Source: Cryptomeria japonica (lineage: Eukaryota; Streptophyta; Pinopsida; Cupressales; Cupressaceae). Taken from it: DNA of 64,000 bases. The DNA lies in assembly GCF_030272615.1 (NCBI RefSeq), contig NC_081411.1, positions 182,734,977 to 182,798,976 of the forward strand, read 5' to 3'. The notes below the pieces were generated by a model. That model did not search any database, was not told the origin of the DNA, and saw only the letters and a list, made by a program, of their open reading frames with translations. The position numbers and the translations under genes were made by a program. This document shows positions 33,961 through 46,344 of the stretch, one piece after another (within the stretch, counting starts at the first letter, position 1; every line of letters starts with the position of its first letter).

Positions 33961-34157
33961 ATGGAGATGCATCAATCCTACAAATCTAATATTTATTTTT
34001 CACTAAGGATTAATGAGGTGTAGGATACTCCTTAGGGGGAGTAGCTCATATATAAAGCTCTGATATATTGTTCTAATATAACGATATGATGTTTTGATTT
34101 GGTTAGCATAGATGATGACAACAGATGCAACAATAAAGAAGATCGGTGATGAATATG
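33961..34157 (+). other. K 3' untranslated region, left of D2
   Basis: Non-coding. The last 34 bases (34124-34157) are repeated directly after D2 at 40713-40746 with two mismatches. Confidence 0.6.
34124..34157. repeat. 34-bp direct repeat, left flank of D2
   Basis: Begins GATGCAACAATAAAG and ends GTGATGAATATG. It is immediately adjacent to the D2 LTR and matches 40713-40746 at 32 of 34 positions. Confidence 0.85.
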
Positions 34158-35299
34158 TGATGAATACTAAAAGGGGGGGTGAATTCGTATACCAAAAAAT
34201 ACTGAACTCAAATTCTTAAATAGTTTAGAAGATAACCAGTATAACTGATTCACTAATAAACTGGTTATGATAAATGCAAACCAAATAGCAAATAAAGCAT
34301 TCACCCACAAAAGCACAATCACCATAACACAAGATATTTAGATGTGGAAACCCAAATGGGAAAAACCACGGTGAGCAAAAAATCACAAGTAACTATCTGT
34401 AGAATAGAAACCAGACTGGTTAAGGTCAGACCGGTTAAGGTCATACAATGTTCTTCACTAGAATATATCCTATTAGGAATCTAGAGATTTGTTAGGAGAT
34501 AAGTTCTATTAAAGACTACCTTGCTAAAGGATTTCAGATCCACAGTTGTGAACCACCTTGATAGAGGATTTACAAAGGCTTTTTTGGGCCTACCCAGCTA
34601 AGAGTTTTCTGAATTCTTGAAGATGTGAGTAATCAACAAATGAGTGATCTAGATACTAGCACAGTATGATTGGCTAGATCCGTCATAGCTCATTGTTAAT
34701 GCATTTGAGCATTACTTCAGTCTTCAATATCTCCACACTCTGACTCTTCACATAGACCTAACCTTCTCTACAAAGATCGCACGTAACCTTCTCATACATC
34801 ATACATCTCTCACTTTTACAAACCCTAGACATGATGTCCTTATAAAGGAAATCGATTTCATGTCAGTCAAATAGGATTAAACTACATGTTCCTAGGTTTA
34901 GTGCATCTAGACACATTTGGTAACATGACACAAAATCACCGCCAAAGTGTTGGTGGATGATAACTCATCACAGAAATACCAGTTGGTAACTCATCATAGA
35001 GTAATACTAATTCATACAATATACTGATTACCGGTTGTCAAAAATGAAGACAAGAAAATGTTAACTACTGCTTTGTTCCTTCATACCGCTTGAGATCCTG
35101 GAACTGCTTGAGGTCTTCGGTCAATTTGTGACCAATAAACATCTTCTGCAAAACACCAATAGTCTAAAGACTATAATACATAATACTGGTTGGAACAATT
35201 ACCAGTTGAGCATAACTCATATAACAAGAAAGTGTGTGTCCATCACAAAGAAAGTGTGTTTCCATCAATTACAATAAAAACATCATCAAAATTCCAACA
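34158..35299 (-). repeat. D2 3' LTR
   Basis: Starts TGATGAATACTAAAAGG and ends TTCCAACA on plus. It aligns along its length with 39609-40712. Confidence 0.88.
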
Positions 35300-35312
35300 A
35301 TCTCCCCCTTTG
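35300..35312 (-). other. D2 polypurine tract
   Basis: CAAAGGGGGAGAT on minus directly before the LTR start TGTTGG. Confidence 0.8.
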
Positions 35313-35749
35313 GCATTGATGGCAACACTTAGGAAAATTTTGACATCTAAGTGTTTTTACAACAGAAATATGCCATAATCAAAATTACTCCCCCTAAGCA
35401 TATACACTATCCCTTTTGCAAAAATTACAATATATACTGCTCTCCCAAAGTGGTAACGTGAAAGTATACATAACATTCACCAAAATTTTAAAAATACTAC
35501 TCACCCTTTGCCAACAATGACAAAGTAATGTAGAATAACCCTTGTTTCCTTATATATAAAAAAAGAGTAAATGTTTATGAAAATAAGGAATAAAACTTAT
35601 CAAAAGTAGATTTAAAATCCTGCATAAAAGTTTTTATGGCCAATGACCATGACTCAAGTAATGAGGTAGCAAACTCACTTTCTGTCTGCATCTAGAATAC
35701 CTGTTCTTCCATAGCATCAATTGTACTCATCTCTTGAGTTACCGTGATG

Positions 35750-38140
35750 TCTTCTAGATTGAGAAAACATTTATGAAGAATTTGCAATCTAGGTAATAAA
35801 ACCAGTTGAAGCTCCTGCAACTCTTTTGTCTGGTTGCAAATTTCATATTTAAACCTTGCAATCTATAGCTGATAATGATGGACCATTTTCGCATATGTAG
35901 TAAATGAATCATAGGGAATCTTGAAGTTTCTAATGTATCCCTGGAACTCTGATTGGAGTTTATCTTTTTTCTTAAGCACATCATCACAAAATAGATGGGG
36001 TTGGCAGATTTTACTCAATAGTAATTTGCCCTCGTCCATAGATCCATTGAAATCCTTCTGCTGCTTCAGAAATTGTGACTGGAGCTCATTCAATTTCTTG
36101 ACTAAGGCAATGTTGAGTGCCTTTTCATGATTCTTCTTTGCAGTGGTTGCAACAACATCTTCCAAGCATTATACTTGGTCCTATACTATAGTACAAAGGA
36201 GTTTCATCTTGGACAGAGAGGAATCGGTACTAGGGAGCTTAGTACTGGGAATCAAATTGGTAAGGGTGTCAACCATAGTTTGTATGACATCCCTTTCCTT
36301 GTTCCTCCACAACTCTTCTAGTCTTTCTTGTGCCCATTTGATTCTTCATAGCAGCTCGGACTCATCAGTTGATTGAAGGTCAATCGGATTGGTGGTGTCA
36401 ACTGGTTTGGGTTGACCACCAGTTGCCTTGGGAGTCTCTGTTTGTTTGGATTTCTCTGCTTCCTTCTCCTCTGCTACTCTTTTCTTTTCCTCCTCTTTCT
36501 TCTTTTTCTCCTCTTCTTGTTTCTTCTTTAGTTCTTCCTTCTTCTTATCTTCTTCCTACTTTTTCTTTTCTTCCTCCTTTTTCTCCTCTTCTTTCCTCTT
36601 CTCCTCTTCTTTTCTTTTCTCCTCTTCTTTCCTCTTCTCCTCTTCTTTTCTCTTCTCCTTTTCTTTTCGCTTTTCTTATTCTTGTTTCCTCTTCTCCTCC
36701 TCTTTCTTTTTCTCTTCCTCTTTCCTCTTGTCTTCCTCTTTCTTTTTCTCTTCCTCTTTGCTCTTGTCTTCCCCTTTCTTTGCTTTTTCTGCTTGCTCTT
36801 TCTTTATTTGTTCTTTGTCATGCTTCTCTTTTTCTGTTTTTTCTTTGTCTTGTTTCTCCTTCTATGTGTCCAGAGTGACATCCTCAACATCTAATGCATC
36901 CACATCAATGGGATCATTTTTCTCTATCACTCTTTCCCCTTCACTGTCAAATGCTTCATCCAGTTTGTCTAATGTTAAATCAAGTGCTTCTTTAGCCTTC
37001 AGATTGGCCTCAAACACTTGGTGTAACTAGACAACAACTTTGGCATGTAAATGTGTGTCCTTCTCCACTTCAGAAGCTTTACCTTCTAGTAGCCCGAGTC
37101 TTCTTCTTCACATGAAGAAGAGGCCTTTCTTCTTATACATTATCTCAAATAATTTAGAATTAGAGGCATCAGGAAAGTATTGTGAAAAGACTCTCTCCCT
37201 TATTTCCTATTCCTTTTCGATGGCAGTGCGCCATTTGTTATCTAAAGAATTGTATAAAGAATCTGGTGTGACCGATCTGATTTCAGATGGTGATCGGTCA
37301 TTGACACACAAATATCTAGTAACCTCTTGTTCTACTTTATCTTTCTCATTATTATTAAAATCGTCAAAATATTCTTTTAAATCATCAAGCACCTTCCTCT
37401 TAATATTCTTAATAGTTCTTTGACAATGTGTCATCGACTTGTAAGAGGAAATATATATATTTACCAGTGTTGATGTTGCAGGTGCATTGCCAGTAGATTT
37501 TGCCTTCTTTCTTGATTGCCTGGTCTTCTTTGGTCGTACTTCCCGTTCAGTATCCTCTCACTCCAGTGAGCTGGTTTTGGTTTCCTGCTTCCTCTCAAAT
37601 ACTTTAGCGGGAGAAACCTCGGGTTTCTTCTTGGCAAGTGACCGCTTGGTCACTTTTGGACTAGCTAAGGTAATTGGTGCCGATACCGATGGCACTGCCT
37701 TTCCCTTTCTCTATATAGGATCTTCAACCGGTGTTACCCTCTTTAAGTAGGTGTCAGTTCTCCTTTTCTTGGCATCTAGTGGTGAGGCAAGCAGGGTAGA
37801 GGCATATCTGATCAACATATCATACATCACTTCATACCCCATTGGTTCAACTGCTTCCTTTCTTGGTTCCATTGCTTCCATTATGCATTCATCTACCTTC
37901 ACAATTCAAAATTTAGGTTTTGCCAAAGTTGCTCACAACACACCACTTTGCTTGCTTGGAACACTGCTTAGTGTTCTTCACCGATAGATTGAAAGTCTGC
38001 TGGATTCCTCTGCAAGATTTTTTGAATTCACTTTGAATCTCTAGATGAATCGCACTTTGTCGCCCTACTCTTGAAAATTCTTCACTCAAAAATAGATAAG
38101 TGAAAATGATGACAAAAGTCCCTTTTAAACAATGTTTCAC
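35750..38140 (-). pseudogene. D2 second protein: Lys/Glu-rich, coiled-coil-like
   Basis: Read from 38140 leftwards. An N-terminal part has VGRQSAIHLEIQSEFKKS. A conserved-looking segment at 37902-37711 reads VDECIMEAMEPRKE, EPMGYEVMYDMLIRYA and SPLDAKKRRTDTYLKRV. A basic region follows, then 37434-37207 (FDDFNNNEKDKVEQEVTRYL; SLYNSLDNKWRTAIEKE). From 36880 to 36450 there is a near-continuous KEEEK/KRKEEEK repeat. 36165-35863 is a helical segment (LVKKLNELQSQFLKQQKDF). Several stops break the frame. I do not recognise a family; function is unknown. Its place inside an LTR element with gag-like sequence suggests an element-encoded accessory or structural protein. Confidence 0.6.
36430..36880. 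repeat. Polypyrimidine/polypurine tract encoding K/E repeats
   Basis: Plus strand is almost pure C/T (TTCTCCTCTTCTTTCCTC units), minus is GAA/AAG/GAG codons. The minus reading makes Lys/Glu repeats; the plus-strand Ser/Phe-rich frames are artefacts. Confidence 0.85.
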
Positions 38141-38289
38141 CTACCATAATAAATGCATCTCTATTAGGGTACAAACCCTAACTTTTCCTTTTACCACTTC
38201 AAGTCTTTTGCTGATTGACAGGTAACGTATACCAGTTAAGGTCCTTACCGATATAAACTGGGGGTTCAAATATTTCACCGATATGCTCC

Positions 38290-39543
38290 CCCTAAGCTTT
38301 TCTGAAGCTCAGTTTGCTGGTTTAGAGGCTTCCATACTAGGTGCAGAAACCAGTTCATCCTGTGATACTTCTTGAGGTTTCTTTTTCCAAGTTTTATTCA
38401 TTCCCACTTGAACATTTTCAACATCAATCTTCCCTTCTAGAGTGATTGGTATATCATTCGATAGGTTCTTTCTCATTCTGCAGGTTCTAGCAATGTGTCC
38501 TGATTTTTTGCAATGATAGCATACCATTCCAGGAGTTCTCTATGGTCCATTATTCATATTACCATTCTTCCTTCTACATGTTGCAGTAGTGTGACCACTA
38601 CCATGACAGATCAAATAGGTTGCTCTCCTACCAGTTGTCATAGGTATAATACCGGTTGGGATTTTGGTTCACAGAGGGTTCTAAGATGACTCCTTGATTC
38701 CTTGGAGGGTATCTCCTAGTGTTGTGCAAAACAGACTTGCATTCAAATGCTCTATGCCCAAAATTGTTGCATGCATAGCAGTTTCCATTGAATCTATTGG
38801 ATCTAAGGCTTATTGTCTAGAAAATAAGGAAAATTATTGTAGGCCTTGTTTCTACACACATTAGCAGTATGTCCTTCCTTGAAACAATTAAAGCAAATAG
38901 CTTTAAACTTTTTCTTACCATTATCCTTGGGTGTTGGTTGCTTCTTTGATGCTTCAGCTTTTGTTCCAGAGGTTTCACCTTCCTCATACCCAGAGAAACC
39001 AAGTCCAGTGGTATTCTTTACCAGTTTTGTCGATTCTAGCTTTTGCTCTAGCTTAGCAGTACTCTAATTGAATTTGGCAAGTATCTACTTTGACTCAGTA
39101 TGTTCCTTGGAAATAGCAGCATTAGATTCCATCAAGGTTGTATTCTCAAAAATAGGCATGTTTAGTTCACCTTGCATTTATTCTTTTTCCACTTTACTCT
39201 CTTGGAGATGAGCGGTAAGGGCACTGATTTCTTGCTTCAGCTTGGAGATCTCATAATCTTTGCCTTTTACCAGATCTTCAGCTTTCCTTCTATTAACAAG
39301 CTCTTGATTCATTCTGATAGTCAGTCCTTCCAACTCCTTTCTCAGGTTGGCTTTAGATTCATTAAGTTTTTCAACTTCTTCAACTAGGGCATCCATATCA
39401 GCTTCATCAGAAGAGCTATTTTTAGTAAGTTCCATCAGTTTCTCAGCATGATCTCTTCGTTTGGACAAAGAGGCTTTATACTTGACTTTGAGTTCATCAT
39501 AGGCTCTCTTAGTCTGAGTGAGACGATGAGTAAGTTCTCCCAC
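38290..39543 (-). pseudogene. D2 gag-like protein: coiled coil plus four CCHC knuckles
   Basis: It starts MGELTHRLTQTKRAYDELK at 39543, 66 bp inside the LTR. About 120 residues of heptad-like coiled coil follow (VEEVEKLNESKANLRKELEG; KGKDYEISKLKQEI). After stops near 39178 and 39066 there is GLGFSGYEEGE, then knuckles CFNCFKEGHTANVC (38854-38895), CYACNNFGHRAFEC (38739-38780), a partial ICHGSGHTTATC (about 38575-38610, first Cys lost) and CYHCKKSGHIARTC (38480-38521). The usual copia gag N-terminal UBN2 domain is absent. Zinc knuckles bind RNA, so this probably packages element RNA. Four in a row is more than the one usual for copia gag. Confidence 0.7.
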
Positions 39544-39594
39544 ATTTTATTCCCCCATATCTCCTTCCAAGTGGTTAGACTTATAGAAAGCTTG

Positions 39595-39606
39595 GCTCTG
39601 ATACCA
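39595..39606 (-). other. D2 primer-binding site
   Basis: TGGTATCAGAGC on minus, a perfect match to the copia initiator-Met consensus, two bases from the LTR. Confidence 0.85.
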
Positions 39607-39608
39607 AT

Positions 39609-40712
39609 TGATGAATACTAAGAGGGGGGGGTGAATTAGTATACCAAAAAATACTAAACTCAAACTCTTAAATAGTTTAGCAGATAATTGGTATAACAAA
39701 TTCACTAATAAACTGGTTAAGATAAATGCAAACCAAATAGAAAACAAAGCATTCACCCACAAAAGCACAATCACCATAACACAAGATATTTTAGCGTGGA
39801 AACCCAAATGGGAAAAATCATAGTGAGCAAAAACTCACAAGTAACTATCTACAGAATAGAAACTAGACCGGTTAAGGTCATACAATGTTCTTCACCAGAA
39901 CAGATCCTATTAGGAATCTAGATCTCTATTAGGAGATAAGTCCTATTAAAGGCTATCTTGCTAAAGGATTTCAAATCCACAATTGTGAACCATCTTTTTA
40001 GAGGATTTACAAAGGCTTTTTGGGCCTACCTGGTTAAGGGTTTTAGACTTGTCGAAGATGTAAGTAATCAACAAGTGAGTGATCTAGATACTAGAACAAT
40101 ATGCTTGGTTAGATCCTTGATAGCTCATTGTTAATGCATTTCAGCATTACTTTAGTCTTCAATATCTCCACACTCTAACTCTTCACACAGACCTAATCTT
40201 CTATGTAAAGATCGCACATGACCTTCTCATACATCATACATCTCTCACTTTTACAAACCCTAGACATGATATCCTTATAAAGGAAACTGATTTCAAGTCG
40301 GTCCAATAGGATTAAACTACAAGTTCCTAGGTTCAGTGCATCTAGACACATTTGGTAACATGACACAAAATCACCACCAAAGTGTTGGTGGATGATAACT
40401 CATCACAGAAATACCGGTTGGTAACTCATCACAGAGTAATACCGGTTCATACAATATACCGGTTACCGATTGTCAAAAATGAAGACTGGAAAATGTTAAC
40501 TACCACTTTGTTCCTTTGTACCGCTTGAGATCCTTGAATTGCTTGAGGTCTTCCGTCAATTTGTGACCGGTAAACATCTTCTGCAAAATACTTATAGTCT
40601 AAACACTATAATACATAATACCGGTTGGAACAATTATCGGTTGAGAATAACTCATACAACAAGAAAGTGTGTGTCCATCAATGACAATCAAAATATCATC
40701 AAAATGCCAATA
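39609..40712 (-). repeat. D2 5' LTR
   Basis: Starts TGATGAATACTAAGAGG and ends GCCAATA on plus (CA changed to TA). It contains GGGGGGGGTGAATTAGTAT near 39623. Confidence 0.88.
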
Positions 40713-40746
40713 GATGCAACAGTAAAGAAGATCGGTGATGCATATG
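40713..40746. repeat. 34-bp direct repeat, right flank of D2
   Basis: Begins GATGCAACAGTAAAG and ends GTGATGCATATG. It lies immediately after the D2 LTR; see 34124-34157. Confidence 0.85.
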
Positions 40747-40952
40747 TACCTTTGGCATTGTTGTCAAAGGGAGAGAAGAAATATAGAAAGCCCAAGGGGG
40801 AGAAGAACAAGATCAGATTGGGGAGAAGACAAAAGAAGGAGATTGACAAATGATATGATACTGGAAACAAGTAGAAGATGATAAGAAGTGATAGTGTTAC
40901 AATCTAATTGGTATATCATATTGGTGTTGTCATCAATGCCAAAGGGGGATAA
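40747..40952 (+). other. K 3' untranslated region and polypurine tract
   Basis: GAG/AAG-rich sequence, ending in AAAGGGGGATAA (40941-40952) directly before the LTR start TGTTGGCATG. Confidence 0.75.
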
Positions 40953-42140
40953 TGTTGGCATGATTGCCATAACTGATGTAAATGAGGTGATGATGACTGA
41001 ACCGGTAGAGATTTGTGATGAAGGTTTTTATGGTTAGATGACATGATTATTTATTTGTATTTCCATTGATGGCAACTGATGTCAAATGATGATTACTAAT
41101 GTTCTTGATGTTTTGGATTGGCATCAAATTGATTTAGTCTACAAGAGATAGGGTTTACCAGCAAAGAACAAAAGACTTTGAATTAGGACTTTAATCGATA
41201 AAGAAGAGATGTTTTGGTTAAATCGGGTGATTGGCAATGGTTTGTGATTTGTGGTTTGGAATGTGAGGTTGTATCATGGAAATGAGTATCTGATTGGAAC
41301 CACATCTTGTGATGACTACCAAAAGGCATGTTTCTAATTTTTGATGAAGTTTTGCTACGATTTTAGTAGGGTTTAAGGACCGATGAATAAATCATCAACC
41401 CGGTAATGATTTTTGATATGGAGTTGATCAACAATGAGTATAAATGAAGGTGGTAACATGGCACAACCCGCGCAAATGATTTGATTGTTGTTTTGGCCCG
41501 ATTTATGGAAGAATATCTTGGGAAACAGTGAAACACTTAGAAGAGTGTTTTGAGGTTTTGACTTTAGCATAGATCTGATTTTTGTGATGGGATTCGATCA
41601 ATAACTGATTGATAATGCATTGTAATTTGATGTAATGATCTATATATTGATCAGATATGATCTCTTATGATTTTTATTGTAATTTCATGATGAAATTAGG
41701 GTTTAGTGGTCGACCTAGTTGAGATGGCTATTTTGGATGGCACAGTCAATGATTATTGTCTCAATGGTCTTAGAAGAATGCATTGAGTCATCCAATAGAA
41801 TATTGAGATCTTCCTGATAGTTGCAGAGTGTTGAACATAACATGATTTGATCTAGCAAGATGAGAATTGCAAGTAACAAATCACTTTTCCACTAATGTTT
41901 CCTAACAATTGCAACAGGTTAAATCCCTTAACTACATAGGTCATAATAGGCCTTAAACAATTAAGTCCCTTAATAGGAAATCTCTCAAAAATAGCAGTAA
42001 ATCCTCTCACGAGGTTGATCCTAACAAATCATTGAGCTCCTAATCGGGTTGCTAGGCAAATCCCTTAACCGGATGACTCCTAATAGGGTCTTCTCCTAAC
42101 AATGTGTAGTATATGCTCCTAATGGGGCTAAGCTCCTAAG
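40953..42140 (+). repeat. K 3' LTR, first part
   Basis: Matches 21399-22550 in order, including AACCGGTAGAGATTTGTGAT, CTCTTATGATTT and the CTCCTAATAGGG repeats. It stops at GCTCCTAAG where M is inserted. Confidence 0.85.
42133..42140. repeat. M putative 8-bp target duplication, left
   Basis: CTCCTAAG here versus CCCCTAAT at 49663-49670. The intact 5' LTR has CTCCTAAT at this place, so each copy seems to carry one change. Confidence 0.5.
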
Positions 42141-43145
42141 GGCTAGTGCAAGAAGCTGAGTCCACTTTTTGGCCAAAAATTGGAAGTGTTTTCCCTGATT
42201 TTTAGATTTTGTCTCATTTGAGCTTAAATTTTGAAATACTTAGAGATTGAATCTTGGAAAAAGTTAGAAACATAAAAGATAGCCCTGTCAATGCACTTTC
42301 TAAATATGTAATTTACTTTAATACCCACATAATAAAAAATAACATTTTTAATGGAGTTCTAAAAACTATGTTTTAAAAATGCCTATTTCAGGACCATACC
42401 ATGCATGTGTACGACCCACACTTTTTGACACAATTAAAATTATTTTCTCAAACCATTTTCGGAAATTGTTTGTAACACACTGAAGATTGATGAGCATATT
42501 TTTCTATATTTTGTTTTCTAATATTTTTTTAAAGTAATTTTTTAATGACCGTAATTATCTTTTTAAAAATTTGATGTGTATGACCCACAAAATTTGTCGC
42601 AAACTTAAATTTTTTTTTCTATTTTTTTTAAAATAGAAAAGAATTTTGTGTAGATTGATGACATAATTTTTTTTTTCAAAATTCATTAAAATAAAAAAGT
42701 TATTAAATTAACAAAATTAGTTAATATTTCATGTTTTTGGACCCGATTTAGTAAAAATTAAATGAAAAATAGTTAAAATAATCAATATTTAAATAAATTT
42801 ACATATTTAGAATCTAGACTGTATAATCTGAAATTGGTTTTAATTTCGTATAAAAATTCTCCAATTACAAGCACATAAACTATTTCAAAAGTTCATATTT
42901 GTGCTTTCATTCATGGAGATTTGAATTTGCAGGTCCATGTCTTAGGTGGGGCCATCCCAGGCCTATCCCAAGACTAATCCCAAGCCAAGTGGCAGGTTGT
43001 GCAATCAAATTCCATGGAACGGGGGCCCATTCCTTTTTTTGACCGTTGGATTTAATAACGGGCCCCCGCTATTTAAATAATGGGCCCCTGTTTCTAAAAT
43101 GGGGGCCCGTTCCTAAATAAACGTTATTGTAAGAAAAAAGGCAGA
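42141..43145. other. M left subterminal region
   Basis: Non-coding AT-rich DNA ending in four GGGCCC/GGGGCCC clusters between 43021 and 43110. These match phrases at the right end such as AAATGGGCCCCC. Confidence 0.6.
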
Positions 43146-43205
43146 TTGCATCAATTTACCACACTATCATTAAAATTCATAATGACAAACATTTTTTACA
43201 TCATT

Positions 43206-46200
43206 TGGCCATACTTTTTAATATTTTTTACACAAATTTTTGAAGAACTTAGTAAAAAGGTATTATTTTTTGAAGAGGAGTTTGTAAAGATAGGTTCTAA
43301 GAAATGTCAAAAGAAACAAGGGAAGACAATGATAGTGGAGGAAATTCAAGCACAAAGAGAGAAGGAGGCAAAACACCAAAGAGATCGAAGATCACAACAA
43401 TGACAATTGAATAACACTTCTGAAGCATCTAGTTCAGTGCCCGTTGTAGATGAGACCATTGAAGAGATCATGATGGATGCAAGAAATATAGAACCAAACA
43501 TGGGTATGACTGTTGATGCAAATGTTCACATGGATGCAAATCCTGGTATGTTTTTAAATCCCCAAGACTATGATGCCAATCAAATTGCTGATTTAAATGA
43601 AGCTGGATATAAATTTCATACACCAATACAGAAAGAAATAAAAATTGAAAATATTACACCACCCTCTCCGAAATAAAATGAATGTAATTTGTTTACTATT
43701 GATAGCAATGTGCTAGATAATCTTAATGGGTTAGTTTCTTGGAGACAAATCAAAACACATGCGAACGGATTATATAAACAATTTTTCTATAATAAAAAGG
43801 TAGGATTTCAATGTCAATTAATGCTACAATTAATAAAAATGTTAAAAATGCGTAAAGTCATGAAAAAATAGGTATTTATCCAAAATAAAAAAGAAAAGAT
43901 GAATCATATAAGAAAGTTGTATCTATCATTGCCAGTGCCATTGATTCTATCGGAAAAACAAGTTGATCCAAAGATAAGAATGCAACACGTAGAGTTATAA
44001 CAACTGCTATAGCTGACAAAACAATTGTTAGTAAAAGAATGTTAAGTGATATAAGTGGCTATTTGAAAATACATCGTAGAACCTTGTCAAGAGCAACCAA
44101 AACAAGAGACACAATTGAAATTAATCCACTGAAACATTATTGGAGTTTTAGTGGTAGACTTCAAAAGTCAAACATGAAATTAAATGATGAAACTAAACAA
44201 TTAATTGCTAAATTTTGGCATCATAACACTAGAGTTTCATCAAATGCTAGAGATGTTTTAAAGTTAAGGGTGGGATCAAAAATTCATGATCATCATCCAA
44301 AACATCTTCTTGACATGACTCAAACTAAATTCTTTAAAAAATTTAGTGATGAATCTGTATTAATAAATTTATGAATTAGTCAAAGATCATTTGAAAACTG
44401 CAAACCCTGGTATGTTAAAATCAATAAACAAAGAATATCTTGTTGCTGTAAAATTCATGTTCAGTTTCATTACTATTATGATGTTTTTCGATATATACAT
44501 TGCATGTTGCATGGTAATGATCTTGTGCGGGATTGTGGTGTTTATGTTCCACCTAAAACTATAAAAGATTTTATTGCAATTTTATTTTGTAAACCACCTT
44601 ATGAACAATTATTTCTTCCCAGTTCATGCATTTATGGCCTTTGCAATTTATGTGGGAACTATTCTTTGATAGGTGAATGTTTGCATGAACATGTTTCATC
44701 TGAGTTTGGACAAAAAATGGTTGATGTTAGGAGATTTAAAAATAGAGAATACCCTCTAAAGGATGGAAAGATGGGGAAACATTTAGAATTCATTATAAAA
44801 AAAACTAGTGTGAATGCATTTATCAGTGAGTTTAAAAGTCATATTGTTCCAAAATATGTGAAACATTCCCAACATTCTCGATGGCTTGATGGAAAGTTTC
44901 ACATATGCAAGAACACATTTCTAGTTGGAATAATAGTATCAATTGTGGATTTTGCAAAAAATTATACTCTAAAACCACAAGAGGAAACTCAATCACAATA
45001 CTACAACTCAGTGCAAGTGGCCATATTTGTGCATATTATATATAGACATGACCATGGTAGTACAAAAGATAATAGAATTTTTTTGAGGGACTATCATTTC
45101 TTTGTTAGTGATAATCGATTACACTCGTTAGAGTTTGTTCAACATTTCTTTGAGGTATTTCATGATAATCTTAAGGAAAGAGAAATTGACATGAAACACC
45201 ATATGATATGGTTAGATATCTGCACTGGACAATTAAAAAATGCAAGAATGTTTAATTGGCTATGCAAAGTTCACAAGATAACCAATGTCCAACATTTATG
45301 GATTTTTTTTGAAGCGGGACATGGTAAGGGGGAACACGAAGGAGCTGGTGCCTGTGTAAAAAGATGTCTTGCTAGAGAACAATTTAAATTTGAGGATGCA
45401 ACAAAATTCAGAGATGCTCGTGCAGTTGTAGATTGGTGCAATTCAAAGTTGTCAAAAGGATCAACTGAGAACTCTGAAATTTGACATTTCTTCTGGTTGG
45501 TAGAGGAAGATAGTATTCCTATTCGGCACGATTGTAATACCATCACTGGATAAGCTAAATGGCATTTGTTTAAGAGTTATAATTCAAACATGGACTATAT
45601 TCACAAGGCAACTTGCTTGCTTTTGTCAGTTTTGTGTTTCCGGAGATTGGGAATTTTATGAGAATAAAGAATGGGTTGAAGAATGACAATAAACATCATT
45701 GACACCTATAGATACAAATGATCCGCATGGAATAACTGATGAAGAAATGGATCAGATGTTTGCATCAAATGACTATGATCACATTTCAAATCTTATACAA
45801 CAAGGTAAAATTGATTTTGAAATTTTTTTTGATTAATTAAATAGTACATATATATGAAATCTTATAGTGTATATATATATTTTAATTTCTCATTAAATAT
45901 TAAAATTAAATTGTTTTGTGTACAGGAAATGTCTATGTTGTTGTTGCATGAGAGGACAATGAAGAGGGGATAAAGTATTGGTTGGCTCGATGTGTAGATC
46001 CAAAACATAAGCTAACTACTCCTCGAGTAGATGATGATGGTTATGACTATCCAATAGGATATGTGGTTGTTGTTGGCACTTGGCTACTGAAATATCTAAC
46101 AAGAAAGAATGGATTTCCCACATTTGAAGATTATGAATTACAGAAGAAGATTATACATTACTTGCATTTGGTAGTGGCAACTAATATAAAATTGGATAGA

Positions 46201-46311
46201 TATCATGGCAGACCTGCTAATAAACAATTATGGAATCTCTCTATGGAAGAGAACGAGACAATTATAGATGCTTTGCAAAAGAGAGAGGATGCAAATGGTA
46301 TAACAGAGTGA
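43206..46311 (+). pseudogene. M transposase-like gene with a 121-bp intron
   Basis: A first frame (about 43206-43676) has a basic helix, IVEEIQAQREKEAKHQRDRR, and an acidic tail; a TGA lies at 43401. From about 43805 another frame gives RMLSDISGYLKIHRRTLSRA, FWHHNTRVSSNARDVLKL, and FENCKPWYVKINKQR, then CCCKIHVQFHYYYDVF. It stays open from 44039 to 45484 except for a TGA at 44372. The core has CNLCGNYSLIGECLHEHV, WLDICTGQLKNARMF and FFEAGHGKGEHEGAGACVKR. D-x-C-x-G-Q-x-KN and HGKG-x-x-x-G-G-x-x-K recur in a group of uncharacterised transposase-like proteins I recall from other eukaryotes but cannot name. After a frame slip near 45600, exon sequence ends at 45804. The last exon (45926-46311) reads YWLARCVDPKHKL. 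Probably inactive. Confidence 0.65.
45805..45925 (+). other. Spliceosomal intron in the M gene
   Basis: GTAAAATTG at the 5' end and TTTTGTGTACAG at the 3' end, AT-rich between. Splicing joins the LIQQ and GNVYVVV frames in phase. Confidence 0.65.
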
Positions 46312-46344
46312 ATATCAAGTTATAATTTCAACCCTTAATCCACC

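Larger units (their letters stand above)
34158..40712 (-). mobile_element. D2: pol-less copia-like LTR element
   Basis: LTRs 34158-35299 and 39609-40712. On minus the primer-binding site is a perfect TGGTATCAGAGC (39606 down to 39595) and the polypurine tract is at 35300-35312. The 4.3-kb internal region encodes gag-like zinc-knuckle and coiled-coil sequence and a Lys/Glu-rich protein. I found no protease, integrase, RT or RNase H. It is therefore non-autonomous, presumably mobilised by a copia element with matching LTRs. It is flanked by an unusually long 34-bp repeat. Confidence 0.85.

Noticed and set aside
36369-37030. Long plus-strand Ser/Phe/Leu-rich frames
   Set aside because: They are the reverse side of the minus-strand GAA/AAG repeat that encodes the Lys/Glu-rich D2 protein; the composition follows from the polypyrimidine tract.
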